This document shows, one piece after another, positions 1 to 7,573 of a stretch of DNA of 13,976 nt. Made by a program: the position numbers and the translations under genes. The stretch is from Alphaproteobacteria bacterium (GTDB taxonomy: Bacteria; Pseudomonadota; Alphaproteobacteria; Reyranellales; Reyranellaceae), in contig VBAF01000189.1 in assembly GCA_005884705.1 (NCBI GenBank), positions 1-13,976 on the forward strand, in the 5' to 3' direction. Each line of letters opens with the position of its first letter. Within the stretch, counting starts at the first letter, position 1. The notes beneath the pieces are model-generated. The model was not told the origin of the DNA, ran no database searches, and was given only the letters and a program-made list of their open reading frames with translations.

Positions 1-557
1 AAGGCTATGGCCTCAGCGAGACGTCGGCCGGCGTCACCTGCAACCCGACCGATTCGGCGGCCTACACCGGCACGATCGGCCTGCCGTTGCCCAATGTCTG
101 GATCAAGATCCTGGACGATGCCGGCAACGAGGTGCCACTCGGCGAGGCGGGCGAGATCGCGATCAAGGGCCCGCAGCTGATGAGCGGCTACTGGCAGCAG
201 CCCGACGAGACGGCCAAGGTCATGACGCCCGACGGCTACTTCAAGTCGGGCGACATCGGCGTGATGGACGCGCGCGGCTACGTCAAGATCGTCGATCGCA
301 AGAAGGACATGATCGTGGTCTCGGGCTTCAAGGTGTTCCCCAACGAGATCGAGGATGTCGTCGCCAGCCACCCCGGCGTGCTGGAATGCGCCGCGGTCGG
401 CGTGCCGGACGAGAAGTCGGGGGAGGCGGTGATGCTGTTCGTCGTGCGCCGCGACAACAGCCTGACCAAGGAGGCGCTGGCCGCCTACTGCGCCAAGGAG
501 GTCGGCAAGATCCTGCGGCGCGAGCTGCGCGACGGGGTGCTGAAGAAGGCGGCCTGA
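1..557 (+). CDS. Long-chain acyl-CoA ligase (AMP-forming, FadD-like), 3' part
   Basis: This is the C-terminal part of an ANL-superfamily enzyme that activates a fatty acid with ATP and CoA for beta-oxidation or lipid synthesis. The frame is open from position 3 and the gene starts left of the window. Seen in order: the acyl-adenylate motif YGLSETS at the left edge, GEIAIKGPQLMSGYW, the ATP-binding SGDIG motif, the hinge DRKKDMIVVSGFKVFPNEIE, and the terminal VGKILRRELRD with the conserved lysine. This order is typical of FadD. The C-terminal domain looks too short: the run AYCAKE joins VGKILRRELRD directly, without the usual segment of about two dozen residues (GYK-P...PK-N) seen in the family. 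The frame is kept, so the protein may still be made, but probably with an impaired lid domain. A 6-bp hairpin (558-563 with 576-581) follows the stop and is a weak terminator candidate. Family assignment is secure; activity is uncertain. Confidence 0.9.
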   Translation, partial: GYGLSETSAGVTCNPTDSAAYTGTIGLPLPNVWIKILDDAGNEVPLGEAGEIAIKGPQLMSGYWQQPDETAKVMTPDGYFKSGDIGVMDARGYVKIVDRKKDMIVVSGFKVFPNEIEDVVASHPGVLECAAVGVPDEKSGEAVMLFVVRRDNSLTKEALAAYCAKEVGKILRRELRDGVLKKAA

Positions 558-618
558 GCGGAACCTGCCCCGACCTTCCGCGTTGGCGCGTCAGGCCATT
601 CGCTAAAAGGAGCGTTCG

Positions 619-1152
619 ATGGTTCGCACCGCATTCGCTATGGCGGCAATCGGCTTTGTGGCCGGTGCCTGTTCCTATAGTTCCACCACCACGGCCGCCA
701 TCCCGGCGGCGCCCGGTCCCGTCCTCGTCGGCTCGCCGTCGGCGGCAGCCTGCGTCGATTTCGGCTTCGTGCCGGGCACAATCGCCTACAATCGCTGTGT
801 CGAACGCGAGCAGGCCGCCCGCCTGCGCGGCCGGGTCCCGGCCAGCTATGCTGAGGCCCAGCTCGCCGCCGACGCCCGCGATGCCTGCTATTCCTACGGC
901 CTCGACCCGGCCAGCCCGCCTTACGCCCGCTGCGTCGGCCGCGAGGTCGATGCCCGCCGCTTCCGGGCCGACCAGGCCTACGCGGCGAGCCCTGCCATCT
1001 ACCCACAGCCGGCCTATGTGCCGGCCGCCCCGCCGCCGCCCCCGGCCGGCGTTCAGGCCTTTAGGGATGAGTATGGTTTCCGCTATGATGGCCAGGGGAA
1101 CCGGCTCGACGCGCGGGGCAACATCATCAGCCCGCAGTCGACCCAGCCCTAG
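619..1152 (+). CDS. Small lipoprotein with a duplicated Cys-pair motif
   Basis: This is a 177-aa protein of unknown function. The start ATG is supported by AAAGGAG at 606-611. The N-terminus is hydrophobic and ends in AGAC, a plausible though imperfect lipobox (Cys18), so an outer-membrane or periplasmic lipoprotein is inferred. Two related units follow, at about residues 44-70 and 89-116. Each reads AC-x3-G-x2-P-x4-Y-x-RC-x2-RE, with cysteines at 45/60 and 90/105, the same spacing in both. A proline/alanine-rich stretch (about 129-144) leads to a C-terminal segment, FRYDGQGNRLDARGNII, which resembles a segment in the next gene. The paired cysteines suggest one disulfide per repeat in the periplasm (inference). 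The gene shares its strand with the lipoprotein 23 nt downstream, so the two are probably co-transcribed. Confidence 0.75.
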   Translation: MVRTAFAMAAIGFVAGACSYSSTTTAAIPAAPGPVLVGSPSAAACVDFGFVPGTIAYNRCVEREQAARLRGRVPASYAEAQLAADARDACYSYGLDPASPPYARCVGREVDARRFRADQAYAASPAIYPQPAYVPAAPPPPPAGVQAFRDEYGFRYDGQGNRLDARGNIISPQSTQP

Positions 1153-1175
1153 AGTTCTGGCCATGGGGGAGATTG

Positions 1176-1598
1176 ATGGCGTCTGTTCGTGTCGTTGCCG
1201 CGCTGCTCAGCGGCGTTTGCCTGGGCGCCTGCAATCTCCCGGTGCCTGACTACAAGACGATCCAGTACCCGGCGCCGTACCGCAAGGAAGCGGACGGCGC
1301 CGTCCTGGACAACGAGGACATGCGCCTCGATGCCCAGGGCTACCGGCTGGACAAGAATGGCCAGCGAATCGGCGAGATCGACGTTCAAGCCAAGACCTCC
1401 GGCGAGAGCTCGAACGCCGTGGCGGGCTATTACATCAGCAGCCGCGGCGCCAATGCACCGGGCGCCGTCATGGTCCCAAGCGAGGGCGCGCACACCGGTG
1501 CCGGCTACGGGCCGGGCAGCGCGACCATCATACCCGGCATGGATCCGATGTCGCCCGCGGCGACCGGCCAGCCCGCGCCGCTGACCCCGCCGAAATAG
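1176..1598 (+). CDS. Small lipoprotein with an RLDxxGxRxDxxG motif
   Basis: This is a 140-aa protein of unknown function. I chose the ATG at 1176, with GGGGGAG at 1165-1171 as ribosome-binding site; a TTG one codon upstream is in frame but too close to it. Residues 1-19 form a short hydrophobic signal ending in the good lipobox LGAC (Cys19), so lipidation is likely. Residues 47-66 contain EDMRLDAQGYRLDKNGQRIG, matching the C-terminal motif of the preceding lipoprotein; the rest is low-complexity, rich in Gly, Ala and Pro. The gene lies 23 nt after the first lipoprotein and converges with the Bug gene on the other strand, with only 17 nt between the two stops. A shared function with the upstream lipoprotein is inferred from the motif and the tandem arrangement. 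Confidence 0.7.
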   Translation: MASVRVVAALLSGVCLGACNLPVPDYKTIQYPAPYRKEADGAVLDNEDMRLDAQGYRLDKNGQRIGEIDVQAKTSGESSNAVAGYYISSRGANAPGAVMVPSEGAHTGAGYGPGSATIIPGMDPMSPAATGQPAPLTPPK

Positions 1599-1622
1599 CG
1601 CTCTTCGATTCGCCGCTATTCG
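1591..1622. terminator. Hairpin between convergent genes
   Basis: AATAGCG (1594-1600) pairs exactly with CGCTATT (1614-1620); allowing one bulged A the stem extends to nine pairs (1591-1622). The hairpin contains both stop codons, TAG at 1596-1598 on the plus strand and CTA at 1616-1618 for the minus-strand gene. There is no T-tract, so it is at best a weak bidirectional terminator. Confidence 0.35.
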
Positions 1623-2590
1623 ATGCGGACGCCGGCCGCCCTGATGACTGGCGCCCACTTGGCGATCTCGTCCTTGATGAATTTGGCGGTGCGCTCCGGC
1701 GAGGTGTCGGTTGTCGGCACCGCCGCAATGTCCTCGAGGAACTTGATCATGTCGGGATCGCTCATCAGCTTGCGCGACGCCTGGTCGAGCACGTCGACGA
1801 CCGGCTTGGGCGTGTTGGCGGGCCCCAGGACCAGATTGAAGGTATAGGCCTCGTAGTCCTTCACGCCGGCCTCGATCATGGTCGGGATCTCCGGCGCAAT
1901 TGGCGCCCGCTTGGTGTGGGCGTAGGCCAGGATGCGCAGCTTTCCGGCGCGATGCTGCTGCAGGGTGGTGCTGAAGGTCTCGAACATCCACTGGACGTTG
2001 TTCGCCATGACGTCCTGCAGCGCCGGTCCCGAGCCCTTGTACGGCACGTGCACGACGTCGATGCCGCCGACCTCGCGCTTGAAGTACTCGGTGGAGAGAT
2101 GAAGGATGCTGCCGTTGCCGGACGAGGCGTAGGAGTATTTGCCCGGATTCTTCTTCATCAGCTCGACTAGGCCCATCACCGAATCGGGCATCGAGGGATG
2201 GGTCACAAGCACTAGCGGGTTGACGCAGATCGAGGAGATCGGCGTGAAGTCCTTCACCGCGTCGTAGGCCGGATGGACGAACGCGGTCGGATTGACGGCA
2301 TGGGTCGAGGACGGCGCGAACAACAGCGTATAGCCGTCTGGCTTGGCGTTCTTGACCTCGACCGCGCCGATCGAGCCGGCGGCGCCGGACTTGTTGTCGA
2401 CGATCATCGTCTGGCCCAGCAGCGCGGTCATCTTCTCCGCGACCTTGCGGCCGATGATGTCGGTCGGGCCGGCCGGCGCGAACGGCACCACCAGGCGGAT
2501 CGTGCGTTCGGGATACTTGGCTTGGGCGCGCGCAATGGCCGGGGCGACGATGGCGCTCGCACCCGCGACGATGAGTTGACGACGCTTCAT
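1616..2590 (-). CDS. Bug-family (TctC-like) solute-binding protein 1
   Basis: This is a 324-aa periplasmic binding protein of the Bordetella uptake gene family, which captures small carboxylates or related compounds for tripartite tricarboxylate transporters. Residues 1-24 form a signal peptide with an N-terminal KRR and cleavage expected after ARAQA; the mature part begins KYPERTIRLVVPF. Family landmarks are the first ligand loop (PFAPAGPTD), NKSGAAGSIGA, KPDGYTLL, HVPYKGSGPA and PTMIEAG. Length is standard. The ATG at 2590 is preceded on its strand by GGGAG. It is a full-length, ungapped paralogue of the next Bug gene: 232 of 324 residues are identical by hand count. No TctA or TctB membrane partner lies in the window, so it is an orphan binding protein, as is common for this family. 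The ligand cannot be predicted. Confidence 0.93.
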   Translation of the reverse strand: MKRRQLIVAGASAIVAPAIARAQAKYPERTIRLVVPFAPAGPTDIIGRKVAEKMTALLGQTMIVDNKSGAAGSIGAVEVKNAKPDGYTLLFAPSSTHAVNPTAFVHPAYDAVKDFTPISSICVNPLVLVTHPSMPDSVMGLVELMKKNPGKYSYASSGNGSILHLSTEYFKREVGGIDVVHVPYKGSGPALQDVMANNVQWMFETFSTTLQQHRAGKLRILAYAHTKRAPIAPEIPTMIEAGVKDYEAYTFNLVLGPANTPKPVVDVLDQASRKLMSDPDMIKFLEDIAAVPTTDTSPERTAKFIKDEIAKWAPVIRAAGVRIE

Positions 2591-2690
2591 GCCACTACTC
2601 CCTGGGAATCCATGCCCATTACTAGCATGACCCCCGGGGGATGCACACGCGCTGCAACAGAAATCCCGAACCCCAGTGCGTCAGGGCTCG

Positions 2691-3665
2691 CTAGGCGATC
2701 CTGACGTTGGCGTCGCGGATGACTGGCGCCCACTTGGCTAGCTCCTCCTTGATGAACTGCGCGGTGCGTGCGGGCGTGGTGTCGGGTGTCGGAATGGCGG
2801 CGTTGCCCTCGAGGAACTTGATGGTCGCAGGATCGGCCATCGCCTGGCGGCTCGCCTTGTCGAGCGTGTCGATGACATCCTGCGGCATCCCGGGCGGACC
2901 CAGGATGAGGCTGAAGGTGTAGGCCTCGTAGTCCTTCACGCCGGCCTCGATCATGGTCGGGATCTCCGGCGCGATCGGCGCGCGCTTGGAATGGCAGAAG
3001 GCGAGGATCCTGAGCTTGCCCGACCGATGCAGCGGTAGCGTCGTGCTGAAGGTCTCCATGGACCAGGCGACGTTGCCCGCGATCACGTCTTGGATGGCCG
3101 GCGCGCCGCCCTTGTAGGGCACGTGCACCACATCCATGCCGCCGACCGAGCGTTTGAGGTATTCAACGGCGAGGTGAATGATGCTGCCGACGCCGGCCGA
3201 GCCGTACGAATACTTGCCGGGGTTCTGCTTCATCAGCTGGACCAGCTCCATCATCGAGGGCGGCAGCGACGGATTGGAGAAGAACACCAGCGGGTTGACG
3301 CAGACCGAGGCGATCGGCGTGAAGTCCTTGATCGGGTCGTAGGGCGGATTGACGAACGCAGTCGGGTTGATGGCGTGCGTCGACGAGGTCGCGACCAGCA
3401 GCGTGTAGCCGTCGGGCTTGGCGTTCTTGACCTCCATGGCGCCGATCGAGCCGGCGGCGCCGCTCTTGTTGTCGACGATCACGGTCTGCCCGAGGAGATG
3501 GGTCAGCTTGTCGGCGAACATGCGGCCAACGATGTCGGTGGCCCCGCCGGCCGGGAACGGCACGATGAGGCGGATGGTGCGATCGGGAAACTTTGCGTCG
3601 GCGCGCGCGATGGCGGGCGCCGCAAGCGCGCCGATGCCGGCCGCAAGCAGATGACGGCGTTTCAT
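2691..3665 (-). CDS. Bug-family (TctC-like) solute-binding protein 2
   Basis: This is a 324-aa periplasmic binding protein, the tandem paralogue of the gene downstream of it. I chose the ATG at 3665 because it opens a clear signal peptide (MKRRHLLAAG...ARADA, about residues 1-24) and has AGGAAGG on the minus strand 7 nt upstream; the frame stays open further upstream but that part looks non-coding. Landmarks are PFPAGGATD, NKSGAAGSIGA, KPDGYTLL, HVPYKGGAPA and PTMIEAGVKDYEAYTF. The 100-nt gap to the next gene holds no open frame; it contains a 10-bp palindrome of five C and five G (2631-2640) and no clear terminator, so the pair may be one transcript. Differences from the paralogue cluster in the ligand-loop and hinge segments, which would fit related but distinct ligands (inference). 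Confidence 0.93.
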   Translation of the reverse strand: MKRRHLLAAGIGALAAPAIARADAKFPDRTIRLIVPFPAGGATDIVGRMFADKLTHLLGQTVIVDNKSGAAGSIGAMEVKNAKPDGYTLLVATSSTHAINPTAFVNPPYDPIKDFTPIASVCVNPLVFFSNPSLPPSMMELVQLMKQNPGKYSYGSAGVGSIIHLAVEYLKRSVGGMDVVHVPYKGGAPAIQDVIAGNVAWSMETFSTTLPLHRSGKLRILAFCHSKRAPIAPEIPTMIEAGVKDYEAYTFSLILGPPGMPQDVIDTLDKASRQAMADPATIKFLEGNAAIPTPDTTPARTAQFIKEELAKWAPVIRDANVRIA

Positions 3666-3831
3666 GTGATGCCTTCCTGTTAAGTCGGTTTTTTTATGTT
3701 GGAACGCTCGCTGAGCGGCCGATCGCGGCGTGCCGTGACAGGCCGTCGATACGCGTACTTCAACCGTACTGGCGGCCAGCCTAGCGCACCGCCGCTTGAC
3801 CCGCCATTCCGCCGCCGTCACAAGTCCCGCC

Positions 3832-5163
3832 ATGCCCCCGCCGGTCGTCCGTTTTGCGCCGAGTCCCACCGGGCTGCTGCATGTGGGCAACGTGCGGGCA
3901 GCGCTGCTCAACTGGCTCTATGCCCGCCGCTACGGCGGCAAGTTCATCCTGCGCCTGGACGACACCGACCGGCAGCGCAGCCGGCCGGAGTTCGAGGCGG
4001 CGATCGAAGGCGACCTGACGTGGCTCGGCCTCGGCTGGGACATCAAGGAACGTCAGTCCGACCGACTCGCGCACTACGACCGCGCGCGCGACACGCTGGT
4101 CGCATCAGGCCGGCTCTATCCCTGCCACGAGACGCCGGAGGAGCTGGAATTTAGACGTCGCCGGCTGCTCGCCCAGGGCCGCCCGCCGGTCTACGACCGC
4201 GCAGCGCTCAAGCTCGACGACACGGCGCGCCGCAAGCTCGAGGCGGAGGGCCGCAAGCCGCACTGGCGCTTCAAGCTCGACCCGCAGGAGGTGCGCTGGG
4301 ACGACCTGGTGCGCGGGGCCCAGCATGTCGACGAGGCGAGCCAGAGCGATCCGGTGCTGGTGCGCGCCGACGGCTCCTACCTCTACAGTTTCACCTCGGT
4401 GGTTGACGACCTCGACTTCGCGATCACCCACGTGATCCGCGGCGAGGACCATGTCACCAACACCGGCGCGCAAATCCAAATGTTCCAGGCGCTGGGTGGG
4501 CCGGTGCCGGCCTTCGCCCATTTGCCGCTGCTGGTCGATGCCGCGGGCGGGGGCTTGAGCAAGCGCACCGGCTCGCTGTCGATCGCCGACCTGCGCGAGC
4601 GCGGCACCGAGCCGATGGCGATCACCGCTCTGCTAGCGCGGCTCGGCACCGCCGATCCGGTCGAGCCGGTGACATCGCTCGAACCGCTGATCGACACCGT
4701 CGACTTTGCGCGCGTCGGCCGCGCAGCGGCGCGCTTTTCGGAGGAGGAGCTGGCGCATCTCAGCGCCCGCACCTTGCATGCGATGCCCTACGACGCCGTG
4801 CGTGCGCGGCTGTCGGCAGAGATCAACGAGGCACTGTGGCTCGCCGTGCGTGGCAACCTCACGACGCTCGACGACGCGATGCTCTGGCAGCAGGTGGTCG
4901 CTGGGCCGATCGTCCCGGTGCTCGAGGACGCGCCGTTCCTCGCCGAGGCGGCCGACAAGCTTCCGGTCGAGCCGTGGGACGAGGCCACGTGGAAGGGCTG
5001 GACGTCGGGGCTTGTCGGCTCTTCGGGCCGCAAGGGGCGGGCGCTGTTCCATCCGCTGCGGCTGGCGCTCACGGCACGGGAAACCGGACCCGAGATGGCC
5101 AAGCTCCTGCCGCTGATCGGTCGCGCCAAGGCGGAGGCGCGGCTGCGCGGCCAGGCGGCCTGA
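3832..5163 (+). CDS. gltX: Glutamate--tRNA ligase
   Basis: This class I aminoacyl-tRNA synthetase attaches glutamate to tRNA in the cytoplasm. The 443-aa product shows the HIGH-type signature PSPTGLLHVGN (residues 10-20), RLDDTD (41-46), VIRGEDHVTNT, and the KMSKS-type loop LSKRT (about 242-246). It looks complete, ending GRAKAEARLRGQAA. The ATG at 3832 is preferred because conserved sequence starts a few residues later; a TTG at 3796 is in frame. Neither has a clear Shine-Dalgarno sequence. The LSKRTGSLSI form and compact length resemble the second GluRS (GltX2) found in many alphaproteobacteria, which may prefer particular tRNAs, but this cannot be decided here. cysS follows on the same strand after 155 nt. 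The 166-nt gap to the divergent Bug gene holds a T7 tract (3687-3693) and no clear promoter. Confidence 0.93.
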   Translation: MPPPVVRFAPSPTGLLHVGNVRAALLNWLYARRYGGKFILRLDDTDRQRSRPEFEAAIEGDLTWLGLGWDIKERQSDRLAHYDRARDTLVASGRLYPCHETPEELEFRRRRLLAQGRPPVYDRAALKLDDTARRKLEAEGRKPHWRFKLDPQEVRWDDLVRGAQHVDEASQSDPVLVRADGSYLYSFTSVVDDLDFAITHVIRGEDHVTNTGAQIQMFQALGGPVPAFAHLPLLVDAAGGGLSKRTGSLSIADLRERGTEPMAITALLARLGTADPVEPVTSLEPLIDTVDFARVGRAAARFSEEELAHLSARTLHAMPYDAVRARLSAEINEALWLAVRGNLTTLDDAMLWQQVVAGPIVPVLEDAPFLAEAADKLPVEPWDEATWKGWTSGLVGSSGRKGRALFHPLRLALTARETGPEMAKLLPLIGRAKAEARLRGQAA

Positions 5164-5187
5164 AGCAGAGGATTCCGTGTGAGCGGG

Positions 5188-5215
5188 TTTGCGCGGCACG
5201 AACGCTTCGTATAAA
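5188..5215 (+). promoter_or_regulatory. Candidate sigma70-type promoter for cysS
   Basis: TTTGCG (5188-5193) and TATAAA (5210-5215) are separated by 16 nt. The -10 box is unusually A/T-rich for this window and the position leaves a leader of roughly 95 nt before the cysS start. The match was made by eye only. Confidence 0.35.
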
Positions 5216-5223
5216 CAGGCGCC

Positions 5224-5283
5224 ATGTCGTTCGTCTTCCTCCCGCGATGTTTCGAGGCCTGACGCCCGTTCCGGGCCGGTCAG
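5224..5283 (+). promoter_or_regulatory. Possible leader peptide and hairpin ahead of cysS
   Basis: A 12-codon reading frame (5224-5262, MSFVFLPRCFEA) starts just downstream of the candidate promoter and contains one Cys codon (TGT, 5248-5250). Its TGA stop lies in the 5' arm of a hairpin: CTGAC plus GCCCG (5259-5268), loop TTC, then CGGGC (5272-5276) and GTCAG (5279-5283) with a two-base bulge. This resembles leader-peptide attenuation in outline, but there is only one Cys codon, no T-tract after the hairpin, and a weak ribosome-binding site, so the call is speculative. Confidence 0.2.
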
Positions 5284-5318
5284 CCTTCGTTCACGTCTGC
5301 AATCGGGAGTAAGGGGCG

Positions 5319-6624
<1,306 letters not shown>

Positions 6625-6625
6625 T

Positions 6626-6663
6626 TCATAGGAGCGCGCCACTTCGGTGGTGCGCTCCTATGA
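6626..6663 (+). terminator. Long UUCG-capped hairpin after cysS
   Basis: Two nucleotides after the cysS stop, arms 6626-6642 and 6647-6663 form a 17-bp stem with a single G-T pair, closed by C(TTCG)G, a very stable tetraloop. No T-tract follows, so intrinsic termination is not certain; protecting the mRNA 3' end is an alternative. Confidence 0.65.
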
Positions 6664-6739
6664 GCGCCTCTACGCCAGGCCGATCGACAGACATGCGCCC
6701 ACGGCTGGGTAGGGTCGAATACCGAGCAGGTAATCAGAC

Positions 6740-6775
6740 TTGACGCCGCTTTGTATTTAACATATTGGTTAAATA
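6740..6775 (+). promoter_or_regulatory. Promoter with ArsR-type palindromic operator
   Basis: TATTTAAC (6754-6761) and GTTAAATA (6768-6775) form a perfect 8-bp inverted repeat with a 6-nt spacer, an A/T-rich island in GC-rich DNA. Its last base is the A of the repressor's ATG. TTGACG (6740-6745) is a good -35, and a -10 at TATTGG (6763-6768, 17-nt spacer) would lie inside the palindrome. Transcription would then start close to the ATG, so the mRNA may be leaderless; no Shine-Dalgarno is visible. Autorepression is inferred from the position and the family. Confidence 0.65.
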
Positions 6776-7128
6776 TGGACGCGCTGTCCCAGACCTTTCA
6801 AGCCCTCGCCGACCCGACCCGCCGGGCGCTCCTGGCGCGGCTCGCCAGCGGCGATGCGACGGTGGGCGAGCTCGCCGAACCGTTCGAGATGTCGCTGCCG
6901 GCGGTGTCGCGGCACCTCAAGGTGCTGACCCAGGCCGGCCTGATCGAGCGCAGCGCCGAGGCGCAGTGGCGCCGCTGCGCGCTGCGCGGCGAGGGGTTGC
7001 GCGCCGCCGCCGACTGGATCGAGTTCTACCGGCGCTTCTGGGAGCAGCAGTTCGATCGACTCGATGCCTTCCTCGCCCGTACCGCTCCGAAACCAGCCAA
7101 GGAGAAGCGCCGTGGCCGCCGTTCTTGA
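6775..7128 (+). CDS. ArsR/SmtB-family transcriptional repressor
   Basis: This is a 117-aa winged-helix DNA-binding protein. The ATG at 6775 gives the typical beginning MDALSQTFQALADPTRRALLARL; an in-frame TTG at 6751 would run through the operator and is less likely. The helix-turn-helix spans about residues 31-51 (GELAEPFEMSLPAVSRHLKVL), followed by the wing QAGLIERS. The C-terminus, WIEFYRRFWEQQFDRLDAFL, is typical of the subgroup encoded next to SRPBCC proteins. No ELCVCDL-type metal site is present, so it probably senses something other than a metal through an unknown mechanism. The end overlaps the start of the SRPBCC gene by 17 nt. It probably represses its own operon through the palindrome at its start. 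Confidence 0.9.
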   Translation: MDALSQTFQALADPTRRALLARLASGDATVGELAEPFEMSLPAVSRHLKVLTQAGLIERSAEAQWRRCALRGEGLRAAADWIEFYRRFWEQQFDRLDAFLARTAPKPAKEKRRGRRS

Positions 7129-7573
7129 CGACAAGACCCTGCGCCTCGTGCGCGTGTTCAACGCCCCGCGCGAGCGCGTCTTCGACGCCTGGGTCGTCGA
7201 GCAGAACTTCATCCAGTGGATGTGCCCGTCCAACGTCCATGTCGACGAGGTGAAGCTCGACGTGCAACCCGGCGGTGCGTGGCAACTGCGCGGTCGCAAT
7301 GCGTCGCGCAATTTCGTGACGTCCGGCAAGTATGTCGAGGTCAAGCGGCCCGAGCGCCTGGTCTTCACCTGGGCGCATCACGAGACGGCGGACTTCACCA
7401 GCCCGCGCGGCCACGAGACGACGGTGCACCTGGAGTTCCGTGCGCTCGGCGACAAGACCGAGCTCACCCTGATCCACGGCCCGTTCGCCGACACGGCGAG
7501 CTGCAACGCTCACATCGAAGGCTGGACGGGCTCGTTCGACAAGCTCGAGATCTACGTGCAGAGGACAGCATGA
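7112..7573 (+). CDS. SRPBCC-domain (AHSA1-like) protein
   Basis: This is a 153-aa protein of the START/Bet v1-like fold, a helix-grip with a hydrophobic cavity. I chose GTG at 7112 because AAGGAG lies at 7099-7104 and the domain begins at once (LRLVRVFNAPRERVFDAW). Other family features are QPGGAWQLRGR, GKYVEVKRPERLVFTWAHH, TVHLEFRALGDKTELTLIHG and the closing helix EGWTGSFDKLEIYV. The exact ligand is unknown; members usually bind small lipophilic molecules or act as Hsp90 co-chaperone-like domains. The start overlaps the repressor gene and the TGA stop overlaps the next ATG (ATGA), so translation is probably coupled on both sides. It is cytoplasmic: no signal peptide is seen. Confidence 0.9.
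   Translation: MAAVLDDKTLRLVRVFNAPRERVFDAWVVEQNFIQWMCPSNVHVDEVKLDVQPGGAWQLRGRNASRNFVTSGKYVEVKRPERLVFTWAHHETADFTSPRGHETTVHLEFRALGDKTELTLIHGPFADTASCNAHIEGWTGSFDKLEIYVQRTA

Noticed and set aside
558..581. Six-bp hairpin after the acyl-CoA ligase stop as a terminator
   Set aside because: Short stem, 12-nt loop and no T-tract; noted only in the gene entry.
328..1164. Long minus-strand open frame opposite the ligase and first lipoprotein
   Set aside because: Arg/Gly-rich composition typical of antisense frames in GC-rich DNA; the plus strand holds recognisable motifs and good ribosome-binding sites.
2631..2640. C5G5 palindrome between the tandem Bug genes as a regulatory site
   Set aside because: No loop, no T-tract, and such runs occur easily in GC-rich DNA.
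3666..3911. N-terminal extension of the second Bug gene upstream of 3665
   Set aside because: The extension is not family-like and would place the signal peptide in the middle of the protein; the internal ATG has a good ribosome-binding site.
6625..6774. A tRNA or small RNA gene in the gap after cysS
   Set aside because: No cloverleaf or TTCRA-type arm is visible; only the terminal hairpin and the ArsR promoter can be supported.
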